A DNA stretch of 57,813 nucleotides, taken from positions 1-57,813 of the forward strand of contig NZ_JPOS01000097.1 in the NCBI RefSeq assembly GCF_000759025.1, written 5' to 3'. Under the pieces are notes generated by a model that was not told the DNA's origin, ran no database searches, and saw only the letters and a program-made list of their open reading frames with translations. The position numbers and the translations under genes are program-made. How positions within the stretch are numbered: position 1 is the first letter of the stretch; the number at the start of each line of letters is the position of its first letter. Shown in pieces: positions 37,392 through 46,400 of this stretch. This stretch comes from Phaeodactylibacter xiamenensis. Its GTDB lineage: Bacteria; Bacteroidota; Bacteroidia; Chitinophagales; Saprospiraceae.

Positions 37392-39521
37392 CTAAGCTTC
37401 AGAAAGCTCTTCCTCATGCGCTTTCATCAGTTCTGCCTGCAGGTCATGCGGTACAGATTGGAACTCCAGGAATTCCTGATGGAATTTGGCACGCCCCTGA
37501 GATAGGGAACGCAAGCGGTTGGAGTATTCATATAGCTCTGCAAGTGGCACGTGTGCAGTAATTTTCTGATAGTGCCCATCACTGTCCATGCCCATAATGA
37601 TGGCGCGACGGGTCTGCAGATCGCCCATGATATCTCCCATGGCATCATCAGAGCAGAGGATTTCCAGTTTGTAGATAGGTTCCAGCAGTTGAGGTGCCGC
37701 TTCTTTGAATGCCGCGCGGAATGCCTGCTTGGAAGCCAGCATGAAAGCCATATCGTTCGAATCCACACTGTGCATTTTACCATCGTAAATACTTACGCGG
37801 ATATCCTGGCAGTGAGAGCCAGTCAGCGGCCCTTCTTCCATACGCTGCAGCAGCCCTTTCTTGATCGCATTGGAGTATTTGGCATCAATAGAACCACCGA
37901 CGATGCACCAGTAGAAAGCTAACTTGCCGCCCCAGGGCAGTTCTTCCACTTCTTTTTTACGTACGCTCAGCCCATCCGGGTCAGGCATGCCATCTGTATA
38001 AGGCTCTACCCGAAGGTGTACCTCGGCAAATTGACCGGCACCGCCGGTTTGCTTTTTGTGGCGGTACATGCTGTCGGCACTCCTGGTAATCGTTTCCCGG
38101 TAAGAAATACGTGGCTTGGTGAACTCCATCGTAACATTATGCACTTTCTCAATCCGGTACTTGATCAGATCAAGGTGCAACTGCCCCTGCCCGTGCAGAA
38201 TGGTCTGCTTTAGCGTAGCATTTTGCTCAACAATAAGCGTAGGGTCTTCCTCTTCGATCTGATGCAGCGCTTTGTAGAGCTTCTCCATATCGTTGGCGCT
38301 CATCGGCTGAACGGCCTCGCGGATACGTGGTTCCGGGAAGTGGATCGGATCAATTTGGATATCCGTACCTTTTTCGTCAAGTGTATTGTTCGTGTGCGTA
38401 TTCTTGAGCTTAACCGTGACGCCAATATCACCGGCTTTAAGCTCCGTAACTGGTTCCCGGTTTTTGCCCTCCGCGATGAAGATTTGCCCAAATCGCTCTG
38501 TAGTCTGGTTTTTCTGGTTCACCAGTTCATCACCAGTTTTCAGCGTACCGGCATACACCTTAAAGTAAGACACCAGCCCTACCTGAGGCTCCGTCATGGT
38601 TTTATAGACAAACACGGTAGTTTCGGCATTACTGTCGCAAGCCAGTTTCTCATCCGTACCAACGAGCCTTGCTGCCGGGCGGTCAGCCGGGGAAGGGCAG
38701 ACATCATTGATGAAGCCCATAATGCGGCCACTGCCCATATTGCGGATCGCAGAGCTGATGAAAACCGGGAAAATATCCTGATGCGCGATGGCGATACGCA
38801 GCCCTTCCGTCAACTCTTCTTCGGTAAGGGTACCCTCATCGAAGAAGCGCTCCATAAGGCCTTCATCATTCTCAGCTGCGGCTTCCACCAGTGCATTGTG
38901 CATTTCCTGGGCGCGCTGCATTTCAGACGCCGGAATATCGTGTTTCTCCGGTTTGCCGCCGCCATCGGGGAAAACGTACATCACCATGCGCAGGGCATCG
39001 ATGATTTTATTAAAGCCTACGCCAGTCTCCAACGGGTATTGTACCGGGATCACCTTTTCGCCAAAGCGGTCCTGCGCCTGCTGCAGGGTCGCATCGTAAT
39101 CTGCTTTTTCAGTATCCAGCTGATTGATCACAAAAAGGCAGGGCGTTTCGAAGCGCTCCACATAATCCCAAATGAGTTCCGTGCCTACTTCCACGCCGTT
39201 CTGAGCGTTGAGCACCATAAGTCCGGTATCGGCCACCTTAAGGGCGGAAACCACCTCTCCAATGAAGTCGTCAAAACCAGGTGTATCCAGAATATTGATT
39301 TTAGAATCTTTCCACTCGGCGTGCGTCAGCGAGGCGAAGATAGAGTTGCCCCGTTCTTTTTCGATGTTGGTATAATCGGATTGCGTGTTTTTTTCTTCTA
39401 CCGAGCCGATTCGTTGGATATCGCCTGCTTCAAAGAGCATGCATTCTGTGAAGGATGTTTTGCCACTCCCCGGGTGGCCAAGTAAGGCGACATTGCGGAG
39501 ATTTTTGGTGTCGTAGCTCAT
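37392..39521 (-). CDS. Elongation factor G-like GTPase (EF-G paralogue)
   Basis: The 709-aa protein has all EF-G domains. The G domain carries G1 GHPGSGKTS (residues 15-23), G3 DTPGFDDF and G4 NQLD. Domains II-V follow, including HGQGQLHLDLI and the C-terminal HVPLAELYEYSNRLRSLSQGRA. The P-loop reads GHPGSGKT instead of the GHVDAGKT of canonical FusA, and the gene lacks rpsL/rpsG/tuf neighbours. It is therefore more likely the second EF-G-like protein (often annotated EF-G 2) than the housekeeping factor. A role in translocation, recycling or another ribosome function is not settled for this subgroup. It stands alone between terminators. Confidence 0.92.
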   Translation of the reverse strand: MSYDTKNLRNVALLGHPGSGKTSFTECMLFEAGDIQRIGSVEEKNTQSDYTNIEKERGNSIFASLTHAEWKDSKINILDTPGFDDFIGEVVSALKVADTGLMVLNAQNGVEVGTELIWDYVERFETPCLFVINQLDTEKADYDATLQQAQDRFGEKVIPVQYPLETGVGFNKIIDALRMVMYVFPDGGGKPEKHDIPASEMQRAQEMHNALVEAAAENDEGLMERFFDEGTLTEEELTEGLRIAIAHQDIFPVFISSAIRNMGSGRIMGFINDVCPSPADRPAARLVGTDEKLACDSNAETTVFVYKTMTEPQVGLVSYFKVYAGTLKTGDELVNQKNQTTERFGQIFIAEGKNREPVTELKAGDIGVTVKLKNTHTNNTLDEKGTDIQIDPIHFPEPRIREAVQPMSANDMEKLYKALHQIEEEDPTLIVEQNATLKQTILHGQGQLHLDLIKYRIEKVHNVTMEFTKPRISYRETITRSADSMYRHKKQTGGAGQFAEVHLRVEPYTDGMPDPDGLSVRKKEVEELPWGGKLAFYWCIVGGSIDAKYSNAIKKGLLQRMEEGPLTGSHCQDIRVSIYDGKMHSVDSNDMAFMLASKQAFRAAFKEAAPQLLEPIYKLEILCSDDAMGDIMGDLQTRRAIIMGMDSDGHYQKITAHVPLAELYEYSNRLRSLSQGRAKFHQEFLEFQSVPHDLQAELMKAHEEELSEA

Positions 39522-39817
39522 ATGTAATTGGTTTTATATTTGCTGTAAGATCTATGGTCTTAAGGGTACAGTATATGACGAGGCGCATACTACGGCAGTG
39601 ACATTTCCCCACACATTGGGAAGCGGCACTCAATATATCCTATAATTCCGCTATTGCGACTCAATCCGGAATTAAATTACGATTTTAAATTGTTTTTCAA
39701 AACTAAATCCACAACCATAAAGCATAACTTTCAAAATTAGTCGGAATTGCAGGCTCGGTGAGGCGCTGATGTGACTGAGAATGCTTAAATTCAGCCCTGA
39801 ACTAAGACTTCAACACT
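39522..39817. other. Divergent intergenic region, no gene seen
   Basis: This 296-bp gap separates the minus-strand EF-G-like gene from the plus-strand membrane protein gene. It is AT-rich in the middle and contains no convincing consensus promoter, RNA gene or open reading frame that I can support. Confidence 0.5.
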
Positions 39818-40714
39818 ATGATTGGAATGCTACAGGTAGTCATTGGCCTGATTTTCGTCCTGCTCCTGCTCAGCCTGCTGGCCACCACGATGATGGAGCT
39901 CGTCGCCTCGGCTTTTTCCCTGCGCGGGCGCAACCTTGAAAAGGCCCTGCGCAATATGCTGGCTTCTACGGAAGTAGACGACCAGCTGGTCGCGGCGTTC
40001 AAGGAAAATTCGCTGTACAAACAGCTCTCCTACAAATACGGCAAAAAGCGCTACTCCCCTTCTTACCTCAGCGACCGCTCCTTTCAGTCTATCCTGATGG
40101 AGACCATCCTGAACGGGGAGGGCTTTGACCGCATAGAGGAAAGGCTGGATACCTTACCGGATGCCGACCTGAAAAACGTCCTGAAACAGTTCCTTCGGGA
40201 ATCCGAGCACGATGTGGAAGCCTTCAAAGGCAAAGTCTGCACCTGGTATAACGATGTGATGGACCGCGCCTCGGGCTGGTATAAGCGCTATACCCAAAAG
40301 ATTCTGGTGGGTATGGGGTTCTTCATAGCAGTGGTTTTCAATGCCGACACCCTGGCCATTTACGAGCGCCTGGAGTCCGACCCGGAAACCCTGCAACAGG
40401 TGCTGACCCTTGCTGAAGACTACGTCAATGGAAAGGACGGGCTGGAAATTGCCCCGCCTCAAATGTCGCCCGAATTCGATGCTTCCCTCCGTAAGCTGGA
40501 GTTTATGATCAACGATCAGATTGAGTCTGTCAAGTCGCCACTGGGCCTGGGCTGGAAAAACGTAGACTGGTCGGAAGTGACCTGGTACGATGTGGTCCTG
40601 AAGCTCTTGGGCTGGACGGTTACAGCCCTTGCGGTTTCCCTGGGCGCGCCCTTCTGGTTTGATCTTTTGCGCAAGCTCGCCAACATCCGCAGCTCCGGAA
40701 ATAAACCTGAATAA
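39818..40714 (+). CDS. Membrane protein of unknown function (298 aa)
   Basis: An N-terminal transmembrane helix (residues ~5-25, LQVVIGLIFVLLLLSLLATTMM) is followed by a charged helical domain of ~130 residues. A second hydrophobic segment (KILVGMGFFIAVVF) comes next, then another helical soluble stretch, and a C-terminal hydrophobic helix (VLKLLGWTVTALAVSLGAPFWFDLL). I do not recognise the family, though proteins with this layout are conserved in diverse bacteria. Its stop overlaps the start of the GNAT gene (TAATG), suggesting co-translation. Confidence 0.75.
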   Translation: MIGMLQVVIGLIFVLLLLSLLATTMMELVASAFSLRGRNLEKALRNMLASTEVDDQLVAAFKENSLYKQLSYKYGKKRYSPSYLSDRSFQSILMETILNGEGFDRIEERLDTLPDADLKNVLKQFLRESEHDVEAFKGKVCTWYNDVMDRASGWYKRYTQKILVGMGFFIAVVFNADTLAIYERLESDPETLQQVLTLAEDYVNGKDGLEIAPPQMSPEFDASLRKLEFMINDQIESVKSPLGLGWKNVDWSEVTWYDVVLKLLGWTVTALAVSLGAPFWFDLLRKLANIRSSGNKPE

Positions 40715-41241
40715 TGCCCCTGTTTACTGAATTTGAAACGGAACGCCTCTGGCTTAAGGTGACCGACCTCCCGGATGCCGGTCTCATCCTTGAGCTCCTC
40801 AATACGCCCAAGTGGCTGGAGTTCATTGGTGACCGCAAGGTATACAGTATAGCAGATGCAGAAAACTACATCCTCGAACGCATCCGCCCGCAGTATGAGC
40901 GGCTGGGTTACGCCAATTATACCCTCATCCGCAAAAGCGATGGCGCCAAACTAGGCTGCTGCGGCTTGTACGACCGGGTGGGGCTTGAGGGCGTGGACTT
41001 AGGATTTGGGCTGCTCCCCGCTTACGAAGGGCAGGGCTACGCCCGGGAAGCCGCCCAACGGCTCATTGAAGCTGCCTTCAACGAAATTGGCCTGCCGGAA
41101 CTCACCGCCATCACCACCGACGCCAATGCCGCCTCCCGGAAATTGCTGGAACGGCTGGGGTTCCAATTCGAGCGGATTGTCCACCTGCCCGATGACCCTG
41201 AGCCCCTGCTTTACCTTAAACTCAGACCCAATGACTCTTAA
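40714..41241 (+). CDS. GNAT family N-acetyltransferase (RimJ/RimL-like)
   Basis: The 175-aa protein begins with the RimJ/RimL-type opening FETERLWLKVTDLPDAGLILELLN. The acetyl-CoA-binding motif EGQGYAREAAQRLI is followed by TTDANAASRKLLERLGFQFE, the usual motif B. It probably acetylates an N-terminal or small-molecule amine; the substrate is unknown. The start codon shares bases with the stop of the upstream membrane protein gene. Confidence 0.9.
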   Translation: MPLFTEFETERLWLKVTDLPDAGLILELLNTPKWLEFIGDRKVYSIADAENYILERIRPQYERLGYANYTLIRKSDGAKLGCCGLYDRVGLEGVDLGFGLLPAYEGQGYAREAAQRLIEAAFNEIGLPELTAITTDANAASRKLLERLGFQFERIVHLPDDPEPLLYLKLRPNDS

Positions 41242-41321
41242 TCCCCAAATAACTACCGCTTAGTAAAATTTAGGAACCACTAACGACGTTAGCAACAAGC
41301 AATCAACGACGGCCCCTTACT

Positions 41322-42050
41322 ATGAGAATTGTACAACTGACAGATCTGCACATAGGCTTGGAAAACGAAGATACCTATGGCGTGGACGTCCGGCAGAATT
41401 TTCTCCAAATCCTCGACAAAGCCAAAGCTCAACGCCCAGACCTCCTGGTCATCTCCGGCGACCTTTGCTACCGTGACGGGGATGCGCGCATTTATGCATG
41501 GATAAAACACCATCTGGATGAGTCCGGCCTGCCCTATGAAGTCATGTCAGGCAACCACGATGACCCGGTACTGCTTGCCAGGGCATTCGGACGGGAGGGC
41601 TTGCTCAAAGGCAAAGAGTTGTACTTCAGCCGGGAGTACGCTGACCGCACGGTACTTTTTCTGGATACCACCACTTATGAAATGCCGGCAAAGCAAATGG
41701 AATGGCTCTCCAAAGCCCTGAAAGCCATAAAAGGGCCGGCACTCGTCTTTATGCACCACCCGCCCCTGCCCGGAGGCGTCCCCTTTATGGACAGCAAGCA
41801 CAGCCTGCGCAATATGGAAGCCGTACAGGCCGTTTTTTTCGAACATCCTCATCCCGTCCAAGTCTTTACCGGGCACTACCACGTTGAAAAAATAGTGACC
41901 AAGCGTAACCTCACCGTGTACATCACGCCTTCCTGCTTTTTTCAAATCGGACAGCGATCCGAAGATTTTGAGGTAGACCACTACCGCGTCGCCCTTCGGA
42001 CTATAGACTGGAGCAACGGAATGATGATGAATGCGGTCCACTATTTGTAA
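41322..42050 (+). CDS. Calcineurin-like metallophosphoesterase
   Basis: The 242-aa protein has the complete dimetal phosphoesterase motif set: D8-L-H in QLTDLHIG, SGDLCYRDGD, SGNHDDP, HHPPLPGG and GHYHVEKI. The organisation resembles CpdA/Icc 3',5'-cyclic nucleotide phosphodiesterases. The substrate cannot be assigned from sequence. The 80-bp gap upstream contains the near-perfect palindrome CTAACGACGTTAG (41280-41292), a possible operator. Confidence 0.9.
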   Translation: MRIVQLTDLHIGLENEDTYGVDVRQNFLQILDKAKAQRPDLLVISGDLCYRDGDARIYAWIKHHLDESGLPYEVMSGNHDDPVLLARAFGREGLLKGKELYFSREYADRTVLFLDTTTYEMPAKQMEWLSKALKAIKGPALVFMHHPPLPGGVPFMDSKHSLRNMEAVQAVFFEHPHPVQVFTGHYHVEKIVTKRNLTVYITPSCFFQIGQRSEDFEVDHYRVALRTIDWSNGMMMNAVHYL

Positions 42051-42073
42051 AACTGCGCGGATTCGTTAATTTG
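42045..42073 (+). promoter_or_regulatory. Probable promoter of the DUF4177/DUF4112 pair
   Basis: TTG (42045-42047) and TTAATTTG (42066-42073) are separated by 18 bp. The -7 octamer differs from consensus at one position, exactly as in the promoter at 13259-13286. It is 25 bp before the ATG at 42099. Confidence 0.45.
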
Positions 42074-42098
42074 TGGTCCAACCATCCATTCAACCACT

Positions 42099-42302
42099 AT
42101 GAAAGAGTACCGTGTAGAATCCCTGATCTACTACAGCAAAATCACCCTGGACCGGGCACACATCCTCAAAGATTCCACCAAAGACATACAAAAAAAGCTG
42201 GACGAGTACGCGGCCGATGGCTGGCGGCTGGCCTCCACTGATATCGAAGACTTTGGTTCTGGAATGTACTTTTACCTTTACTTCGAACGCGACAAACGCT
42301 AA
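42099..42302 (+). CDS. DUF4177-like small protein (67 aa)
   Basis: The protein MKEYRVESLIYYSKI... with LDEYAADGWRLASTDIED and the end YFYLYFERDKR fits the DUF4177 pattern (a beta-strand, a helix with N-x-x-A-x-x-GW, and a final strand). No activity is known. Its TAA shares bases with the ATG of the DUF4112 gene (TAATG), so the two are translationally coupled. Confidence 0.8.
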   Translation: MKEYRVESLIYYSKITLDRAHILKDSTKDIQKKLDEYAADGWRLASTDIEDFGSGMYFYLYFERDKR

Positions 42303-42781
42303 TGGCTCACCAATCCCCTTCTCCCACGCCCTACGAAGACCTAAAATGGCTGGATACCGTTTCGGACCTGCTCGATACCCGCTACCGTATCCCCGGTACG
42401 AATATCCGGTTTGGAGCAGATTTCCTGCTGGGCCTCATTCCCGGTGCAGGGGATGCCCTCACCTTTGGTATTTCCGGATTGCTGGTACTGGTGATGGCAC
42501 GCAAGGGCGCGAGCGGTATGGTCCTCTTTAAGATGATTGGCAATATTGTACTGGACGTGATCGTCGGCGCCATACCCATCCTCGGCGACCTCTTCGACCT
42601 CGGGTACAAAGCCAACCGCCGCAACCTCCACCTCATGGAAGAGCACTACAAAGAGGGCAGGCATCAGGGCAGCGCCTGGGGGCCGGTAATTTTGGTCGCC
42701 CTGGTTTTACTTGGCCTGTTCGTACTCACCATTTTTGTCATTTGGCGTATCCTCAGCGAACTGATCCAACTCATTTTTTAA
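42302..42781 (+). CDS. DUF4112 domain membrane protein
   Basis: The 159-aa protein contains the DUF4112 signature LLDTRYRIPGTNIRFGADFLLGLIPGAGDAL. The first membrane segment is ISGLLVLVMA, and GNIVLDVIVGAIPILGDLFDLGYKANRRNLHLM follows. A C-terminal helix is VILVALVLLGLFVLTIFVIW. The function is unknown. A decayed copy of its 3' end (ending R-I-F-S-R-L-I-Q-L-I-F) lies at 50824-50880, upstream of the M49 peptidase gene. Confidence 0.9.
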   Translation: MAHQSPSPTPYEDLKWLDTVSDLLDTRYRIPGTNIRFGADFLLGLIPGAGDALTFGISGLLVLVMARKGASGMVLFKMIGNIVLDVIVGAIPILGDLFDLGYKANRRNLHLMEEHYKEGRHQGSAWGPVILVALVLLGLFVLTIFVIWRILSELIQLIF

Positions 42782-42879
42782 GTGCATGTAGGGCGATGGG
42801 ATAAATAACATTTGACAAGATTGATTTCCAACAAAATTGCACCTCATTTTATACAAATTTAAGTACAAGATTTAAAGAA

Positions 42880-43125
42880 ATGAAAACAGTGTCAATTTCG
42901 TCATTAAGGGCTAAAATGAAGACTTATTTTGATTCAGTTAGTAAGTCATTAGAGGTGATTATCGTCCCAAGAAACAACAATGACGATGACGCAATTGTAA
43001 TCATGTCAATAAAAGAATATAACTCGTTAAGGGAAACGGAATATCTGCTCTCGACTAAAACGAATAGAAACAGACTTGAAGAATCTATTGAGCAACTAAA
43101 AGCAAGCAATGTAACGGCTCCTTAA
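42880..43125 (+). CDS. Phd/YefM-type antitoxin, no toxin seen
   Basis: The 81-aa protein begins [32 protein letters not shown] and continues with [19 protein letters not shown], the standard Phd/YefM fold in which the N-terminal part binds DNA and the C-terminus wraps a RelE/YoeB-type toxin. No toxin frame follows. Instead, 54 bp downstream there is a 163-bp palindromic element. The surrounding DNA (42.8-43.5 kb) is visibly more AT-rich than the flanking genes, which suggests acquisition by transfer. Confidence 0.85.
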   Translation: MKTVSISSLRAKMKTYFDSVSKSLEVIIVPRNNNDDDAIVIMSIKEYNSLRETEYLLSTKTNRNRLEESIEQLKASNVTAP

Positions 43126-43179
43126 ATTGCTCAGACTTGATTACAGATCAATAACTGGAACTGGTAAGGAAGTATGACT

Positions 43180-43342
43180 TATAGTTCTCCAAGGCGAGAT
43201 TAATGCATTTTGACTTGCTCTTTTTTCCGCTCGCTGCGTTGAAAAGCCTCGCCGTAGCTGAGGCTATGCCTGCGTTTTTCGCCTTGCGAGCGAAAAAAAT
43301 ACCTGCGTCAACTTTGCACAAATCCTGCCTTGGAGAACTATA
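43180..43342. mobile_element. MITE-like palindromic element
   Basis: The 163-bp segment is bounded by the perfect 16-bp inverted repeats TATAGTTCTCCAAGGC (43180-43195) and GCCTTGGAGAACTATA (43327-43342). Pairing continues imperfectly inward, including TTTTTTCCGCTCGC against GCGAGCGAAAAAA and a central AGCCTC/GAGGCT hairpin. There is no coding capacity. TA dinucleotides at the borders would fit mobilisation by an IS630/Tc1-type enzyme. The rest of the 367-bp gap (43126-43492) has no supported gene; a 39-codon frame at 43349-43468 has no recognisable features. Confidence 0.75.
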
Positions 43343-43492
43343 TAAATAATGTGGACTCAAGTTAAACGATTCAAAATGCCTATAACAGATGGAGCTTATA
43401 TTTGGACCCATGTAAAAAATTTTAGGCCATCCGTAGTAGTTTACCCACCTTATTACCCGTACTTTAGGAGCATCAGATAAATATTTCACAGG

Positions 43493-46400
43493 ATGATCAA
43501 CAGAGCTGGAATTTTTCGCCTAACCCTCAAGGCACCATCACTATTCTTTTTTTTGTGCCTTGCCCTTCTTTGCTCCTGCTCGAAAAGAGAGGAGAAAGTG
43601 CTTGTTTTTTCGAAGACGGAAGGGTTCCGGCACGCTTCTATAGAAGCTGGAGCTACCGCCCTAAAAGCGTTATACGAATCAGAAGGCATACAGGTCGTCC
43701 TCACCGAGGATGCCGCTTATTTTACTGAAGATACGCTGGAACAGTTTTCAGCGGTCGTTTTCCTGAATACCACCGGTGATGTTTTAGATGCTGCCCAACA
43801 GGCGGACTTCGAGCGCTATATTCAGGCGGGCGGAGGCTTTGTGGGCATTCATGCGGCGACCGATACGGAGTACCACTGGCCCTGGTACAATCAGTTGGTC
43901 GGGGCTTACTTTGATGGGCATCCGGCCATTCAGGAAGCTGAACTGCATTGTATAAAGAGAGAGGATCCCTGTTGTCAGCATCTCCCCGAAATCTGGTCTA
44001 TTGAAGAGGAATGGTACAACTTCAAATCCATCAATCCTGCCATCGAGGTGCTGATGAAAATTGATGAATCCTCCTACGAAGGGGGCCGCAACGGCCCCAA
44101 CCATCCTATGGCCTGGAAGCATCATTTCGACGGTGGAAGAGCCTTCTACACCGCCCTCGGACACAAAGAAGAAACGTATCAGGACTCCTTGTTTCTAAAG
44201 CAGGTTTTGGAGGGGACCAGATTTGCGATCGGCAATAACAGCCTGGACTACTCAAAAGCTACAACATTCAGCGTCCCTGAGGAAACCCGTTTCAGTAAGC
44301 AGGTGCTGGATTTCAACCTGGACGAACCCATGGAACTCGATGAGCTGGGGGACAGAGGCATCATCTATGTCGAGCGAAGAGGTGCCATTAAGCTCTATGA
44401 CTATCACACCGGGCAGGTCCAAACCTTAGACACGCTGGATGTGCACTATGATAACGAAGATGGCTTACTGGGCATCGCGGTTGACCCGGATTACCAGAAG
44501 AACAATTGGGTTTATGTATTCTACTCGCCCAACATATCAGAGGCGACACAGTACATTTCCCGTTTCACTTTAGCGGAGGACCAACTGACCGATGAGAAGG
44601 TACTTTTGAAAATCCCCTTAATTCGGGAATGCTGTCATAGTGGCGGCTCTTTGGAGTTTGGGAAAGATGGCCTGCTGTACATAGGCGTGGGAGACAACAC
44701 TAACCCGTTTGAATCTTCCGGCTACGCCCCAATTGACGAAAGGCCCGGGCGCGAACATTTTGACGCCCAAATATCAGCAGCAAACACCAATGATTTAAGA
44801 GGTAAAATACTCAGGATTAAGCCGGAAGAAGATGGCAGTTATTCCATTCCGGCAGGCAACCTGTTTCCGGCAGGGACAGCAAACTGCCGCCCGGAAATCT
44901 TTGTGATGGGGTGCCGGAACCCTTTCCGGTTTTCGATTGATTCCAACACAGGTTATTTGTATTGGGGTGATGTCGGCCCGGATGCCGGCGCCCCCGACAG
45001 TTTGCGGGGCCCGGCTGGCATGGGAGAGTTCAACCAAGCCAAAGCGCCGGGTTTCTATGGCTGGCCTTACAGCCGGGGGAATAACCAAATGTATACGGAC
45101 TATGATTTCCGTTCAAAAAAATCGGGCGCTGTTTTCGATCCCAAAAACATCATCAACGATTCGCCCAATAATACGGGGCTTCGAAACCTGCCGCCCATCC
45201 AAGAGTCCATGATTTGGTACAGTTACGAAGCCTCTGATGAATTTCCGTGGCTGGGATCGGGAGGCGTCAATCCCATGTCAGGCCCTATCTACCATGCTTC
45301 GGATTATCCGGAATCTGAACATACCTTTCCTTCCTATTTTGATGGCAAATGGTTTGTTTATGAATGGATGAGAGACTGGATCTACCTGGTACATCTTGAT
45401 GACAACCACCAATTTGTTCAGGCCGATCCCTTTATGCCGGGCACAGCGTTTTCTCATCCGATGGACATGCTGTTTTCCAAAGATGGCAAACTGTATGTCC
45501 TGGAATATGGCCAAAAATGGAACAGCCGGAATTTGGATGCCCGCTTATCCGTCATTACTTACAACAGAGGGAACCGCCCTCCTGTGGCTCGATTCGAGGC
45601 CGACAAGGAAACGGGTGCAGTGCCCCTTACGGTCCAATTTTCAGCGGCTAAGTCCCTGGACTATGATCAGGACCCACTCACCTATACCTGGGTGATTGGA
45701 GAGGAGGTAATGCAGGGCAATGCTCCCGCTTTCACCTATACCTTTGAAAGCCCCGGCATCTATGATGTAAAGTTGATCGTGACCGATACGAAGGGCGAAC
45801 AGGCCAGCGTGAACAAAAAAATAATGGCCGGCAACGAACCTCCAACCCTACAAATCGCACTAAGTGATCATGGCACCACCTACTGGACCAACAAAAAGGT
45901 CAGGTACGAAGTAGCCGTGAGCGACCTGGAAGACGGCAGCACCTCTGACGGGACGCTGGATCCCTCAAAAGTAAAAGTGACGCTCAACTACATTCCCGAA
46001 GGTGAAGACATCATTCTCGCAAGCATAGGCCATCAGCAAAACGTAATGCCCAAAGGGCTTAGCCTGATCGATGCCTCGGACTGTAAAGCCTGTCACGCAA
46101 AAGATAAAAAAGTGGCGGGCCCGAGCTATATAGATATTGCCAAACGCTATGACAAAAAGGACAAACAAACACTGATTCACCGCGTCATCAAAGGGAGTCA
46201 GGGTGTTTGGGGGGAAACGATGATGGCACCCCACCCTCAGCTGACCGTGGAAGAAGTGGATGCCATGGTGAATTATATTTTGTCCCTGGACCCGGAAAAG
46301 CAAGTCAGTGAAAAGCTATTGCCCTTGTCCGGAGAATTGACCTTTAACAAACATCCAAAAGACGCGGAGGCTGGCAAGTACGTGCTTATGGCCTCTTACC

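Noticed and set aside
38223-39485. Long open frame (420 codons) on the plus strand opposite the EF-G-like gene
   Set aside because: It is the antisense of a strongly conserved coding sequence, with no recognisable protein pattern; GC-rich antisense frames are expected here.
42066-42073. A consensus promoter before every gene
   Set aside because: Several genes have only one- or two-mismatch matches to TAnnTTTG that occur by chance in AT-rich gaps, so I listed only those with exact octamers or a paired -33 TTG.
43349-43468. 39-codon frame after the MITE-like element, considered as the missing toxin
   Set aside because: It is too short for a RelE/YoeB toxin and has none of their motifs.
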